Of a stretch of DNA of 64,000 nucleotides, positions 62,978-64,000 are shown one piece after another. Source of the DNA: Pseudomonas gingeri (GTDB lineage: Bacteria > Pseudomonadota > Gammaproteobacteria > Pseudomonadales > Pseudomonadaceae); the NCBI RefSeq assembly GCF_013386115.1, contig NZ_JACAOR010000011.1, positions 372,001-436,000 of the forward strand, read 5' to 3'. Below the pieces are notes generated by a model. The model made no database searches. It saw nothing but the letters and a program-made list of their open reading frames with translations, and was not told the DNA's origin. Position 1 is the first letter of the stretch. Each line of letters starts with the position of its first letter. The position numbers and the translations under genes are program-made.

Positions 62978-63157
62978 ATGAACTTCAATCTCTTCTCCAT
63001 CATCGCCGCTTCCGCTATCTCGGCTACCGTTGCCCTGCCAGCCAGTGCCAACAGCGAAATCACCGACAAAAAAGCCCACACCCAGAGCTACACCCCGAAA
63101 TACCTGCAACAGAGCGCCAACTTCTACGCCGCCCTGGATCACAAAGTTCAACACTGA
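62978..63157 (+). CDS. Small secreted protein, 59 aa
   Basis: MNFNLFSIIAASAISATVAL followed by PASA|NSE is a clear Sec signal peptide with an AxA-type cleavage site. The mature part is about 35 residues, hydrophilic, and contains no Cys. GAGGA lies eight bases before the ATG. I do not recognise the family. It is a lone gene after the lactonase. Whether it is exported and stable must be tested. Confidence 0.65.
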   Translation: MNFNLFSIIAASAISATVALPASANSEITDKKAHTQSYTPKYLQQSANFYAALDHKVQH

Positions 63158-63304
63158 GCGCTGAACCACACTGCAACGCCGGATCGAATGCACTCATTCG
63201 GTTGGATGGTTTTATAACTGTCCGGTCAAAAGAGTGAATTCGCTCCGGCGTTGCCGTGTGCGTCATTGCGTTTGACGTGATGGATGGAATTTCTATCGTC
63301 ATGT

Positions 63305-63318
63305 CATATGGCCATATG
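63305..63318. promoter_or_regulatory. CATATGGCCATATG palindrome
   Basis: A perfect 14-bp palindrome in the 213-bp gap upstream of the 39-residue ORF, flanked at a distance by CGTCA (63297-63301) and TGACG (63327-63331). It is a plausible operator. No regulator gene is adjacent. The rest of the gap has a CGAATG-CACT-CATTCG hairpin (63185-63200) and nothing else evident. Confidence 0.4.
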
Positions 63319-63370
63319 TTTAAATTTGACGCTGATTTATTGACTCCCACCCCACACAGGGATCAACACC

Positions 63371-63490
63371 ATGGTTATGCGTCTGGCCGTCGTGCTGCTG
63401 TTTCTCTATTCCACGCCTATCCTGTCCGCCGCCATTGCCGAAACGGGCGAAAGCCTGCACGGACCTGCGCCTGTGCTATTGGACGACTGA
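63371..63490 (+). CDS. Very small probable secreted peptide, 39 aa
   Basis: MVMRLAVVLLFLYSTPILSA followed by AIAETGESLHGPAPVLLDD. The first 20 residues are a typical signal or membrane segment with an SAA/AIA cleavage region; the mature part is only about 17-19 residues. AGGGA lies eight or nine bases before the ATG. It was too short for routine gene calling. Coding potential is supported only by the signal-like N-terminus and the ribosome site. Confidence 0.45.
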   Translation: MVMRLAVVLLFLYSTPILSAAIAETGESLHGPAPVLLDD

Positions 63491-63602
63491 TCGTCACGCG
63501 CGACGATTAATATTGCTGATAGCGACTATTTAGATAGTTGGCTACTTATTTCAGCGGTTATGATCGACTCTACAGGCCTGCCATCCGCCTGTGGAGAAAA
63601 CC

Positions 63603-63809
63603 ATGGCCAGCACTCTTTTGACTTCCGCCAGACACGGCGCCTACCTCGCTATCGGCTTGTATGTCGCGATGGTCGTGATCGTCAGCCTGTCGTCCCTGAC
63701 CCATGGCGCGGGCGAGACCTCGCTGCAGGTAGCGGCACCGGCCCTTCAATCCGAACACAAGGCCCAGTCCGTCGGCGCGCTTCAGCACAACGCCGAGTCC
63801 GGGGTATAG
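63603..63809 (+). CDS. Small single-pass membrane protein, 68 aa
   Basis: MASTLLTSARHGAYLAIGLY begins a short cytoplasmic end and a hydrophobic helix (about residues 14-31), followed by a hydrophilic tail of about 37 residues. GGAG lies six bases before the ATG. I recognise no family. It is the last rightward gene of the window, converging on a GST gene. Confidence 0.6.
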   Translation: MASTLLTSARHGAYLAIGLYVAMVVIVSLSSLTHGAGETSLQVAAPALQSEHKAQSVGALQHNAESGV

Positions 63810-63823
63810 GGCGTCCGCCACCC

Positions 63824-64000
63824 TCAGTGATCGGCCGACGGCTTTACCATCACCGCGTTGAACAACTCCGAGGCGAGAAAGCGTTCCAGCCACGCTTGTA
63901 GATGGGGGTAGGGGGCTTGTGCAAACCACGCCGCGTCGACATGGGCGAACTGTCGGACGAAGGGCGCCAGGGCGATATCCGCCAGGCTCGGGTGAGCGCT
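63824..64000 (-). CDS. Glutathione S-transferase, C-terminal fragment (cut by window edge)
   Basis: The last 58 residues of a minus-strand gene read SAHPSLADIALAPFVRQFAH and then DAAWFAQAPYPHLQAWLERFLAS, which is the conserved end of the GST C-terminal all-helical domain, including the SLADIALAPF N-capping box. The rest lies beyond the right edge. The name is a family-level call; substrate class is not determinable. Confidence 0.8.
   Translation of the reverse strand, partial: SAHPSLADIALAPFVRQFAHVDAAWFAQAPYPHLQAWLERFLASELFNAVMVKPSADH

Overview
The window is a piece of a Pseudomonas chromosome, most likely from the P. fluorescens / P. protegens / P. chlororaphis branch. The evidence is high GC, Pseudomonas-type REP hairpins in many intergenic gaps, and a backbone whose gene order I recognise from P. 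aeruginosa: leuC-leuD-methyltransferase-leuB-asd-usg-fimV-truA-trpF-accD-folC-dedD-cvpA-purF-metZ-SDR, and later nadK-phosphatase-rhomboid-yeaC-DUF2797-pepN. I saw no insertion sequence, prophage, CRISPR array or rRNA operon.

Layout. 0-5.5 kb: start of a probable 2-hydroxyacid dehydrogenase (cut by the window edge), a REP array, an aldehyde dehydrogenase divergent from a LysR regulator, and an EmrAB-type efflux pair. 5.6-8 kb: gltX, then an Ala-Glu-Ala-Glu tRNA array with a strong, stringent-type promoter. 8-11 kb: a TetR regulator, an alpha/beta hydrolase, a thioesterase and dusC. 11.1-15 kb: the small heat-shock gene ibpA behind a sigma-32-like promoter and a ROSE-like RNA thermometer, then a five-PAS GGDEF-EAL protein. 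15-35.4 kb: the conserved leu/asd/fimV/trpF/accD/purF/metZ block. 35.5-36 kb: a Val-Asp-Asp tRNA array. 36-42 kb: a DUF2242 lipoprotein and an accessory cluster made of a full-length homodimeric E1 dehydrogenase (MdeB/AceE-like), a MarR regulator, a stand-alone protein matching only the C-terminal part of such an E1, and a 28-residue ORF ending in a terminator. 42-50.7 kb: an AraC regulator coupled to a degenerate nitrilase-fold protein, fadH, an ACC-deaminase-like enzyme, cytochrome b561, arsR-arsB and a DUF1853 protein. 50.7-57.5 kb: nadK to pepN. 57.5-64 kb: a YCF48 protein with an MMPL transporter, a small conserved ORF, a beta-propeller lactonase, three tiny secreted or membrane ORFs and the end of a glutathione S-transferase.

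How it fits together. Most of the window is housekeeping: leucine, threonine/lysine/methionine, tryptophan, purine, fatty-acid and folate synthesis, tRNA charging and modification, and NADP supply. The most distinctive part is at 37-41.9 kb. The MarR gene lies between two E1-related genes, and near-identical palindromes (RTTGCA-N2-TGCAAY) sit in the promoter regions of both. At the second gene the palindrome fills the spacer between a good -35 and -10. This looks like a small repressor-controlled regulon that pairs a whole 2-oxoacid dehydrogenase E1 with a separate half E1. Function is inferred; the operators and the truncated domain make-up are read directly.
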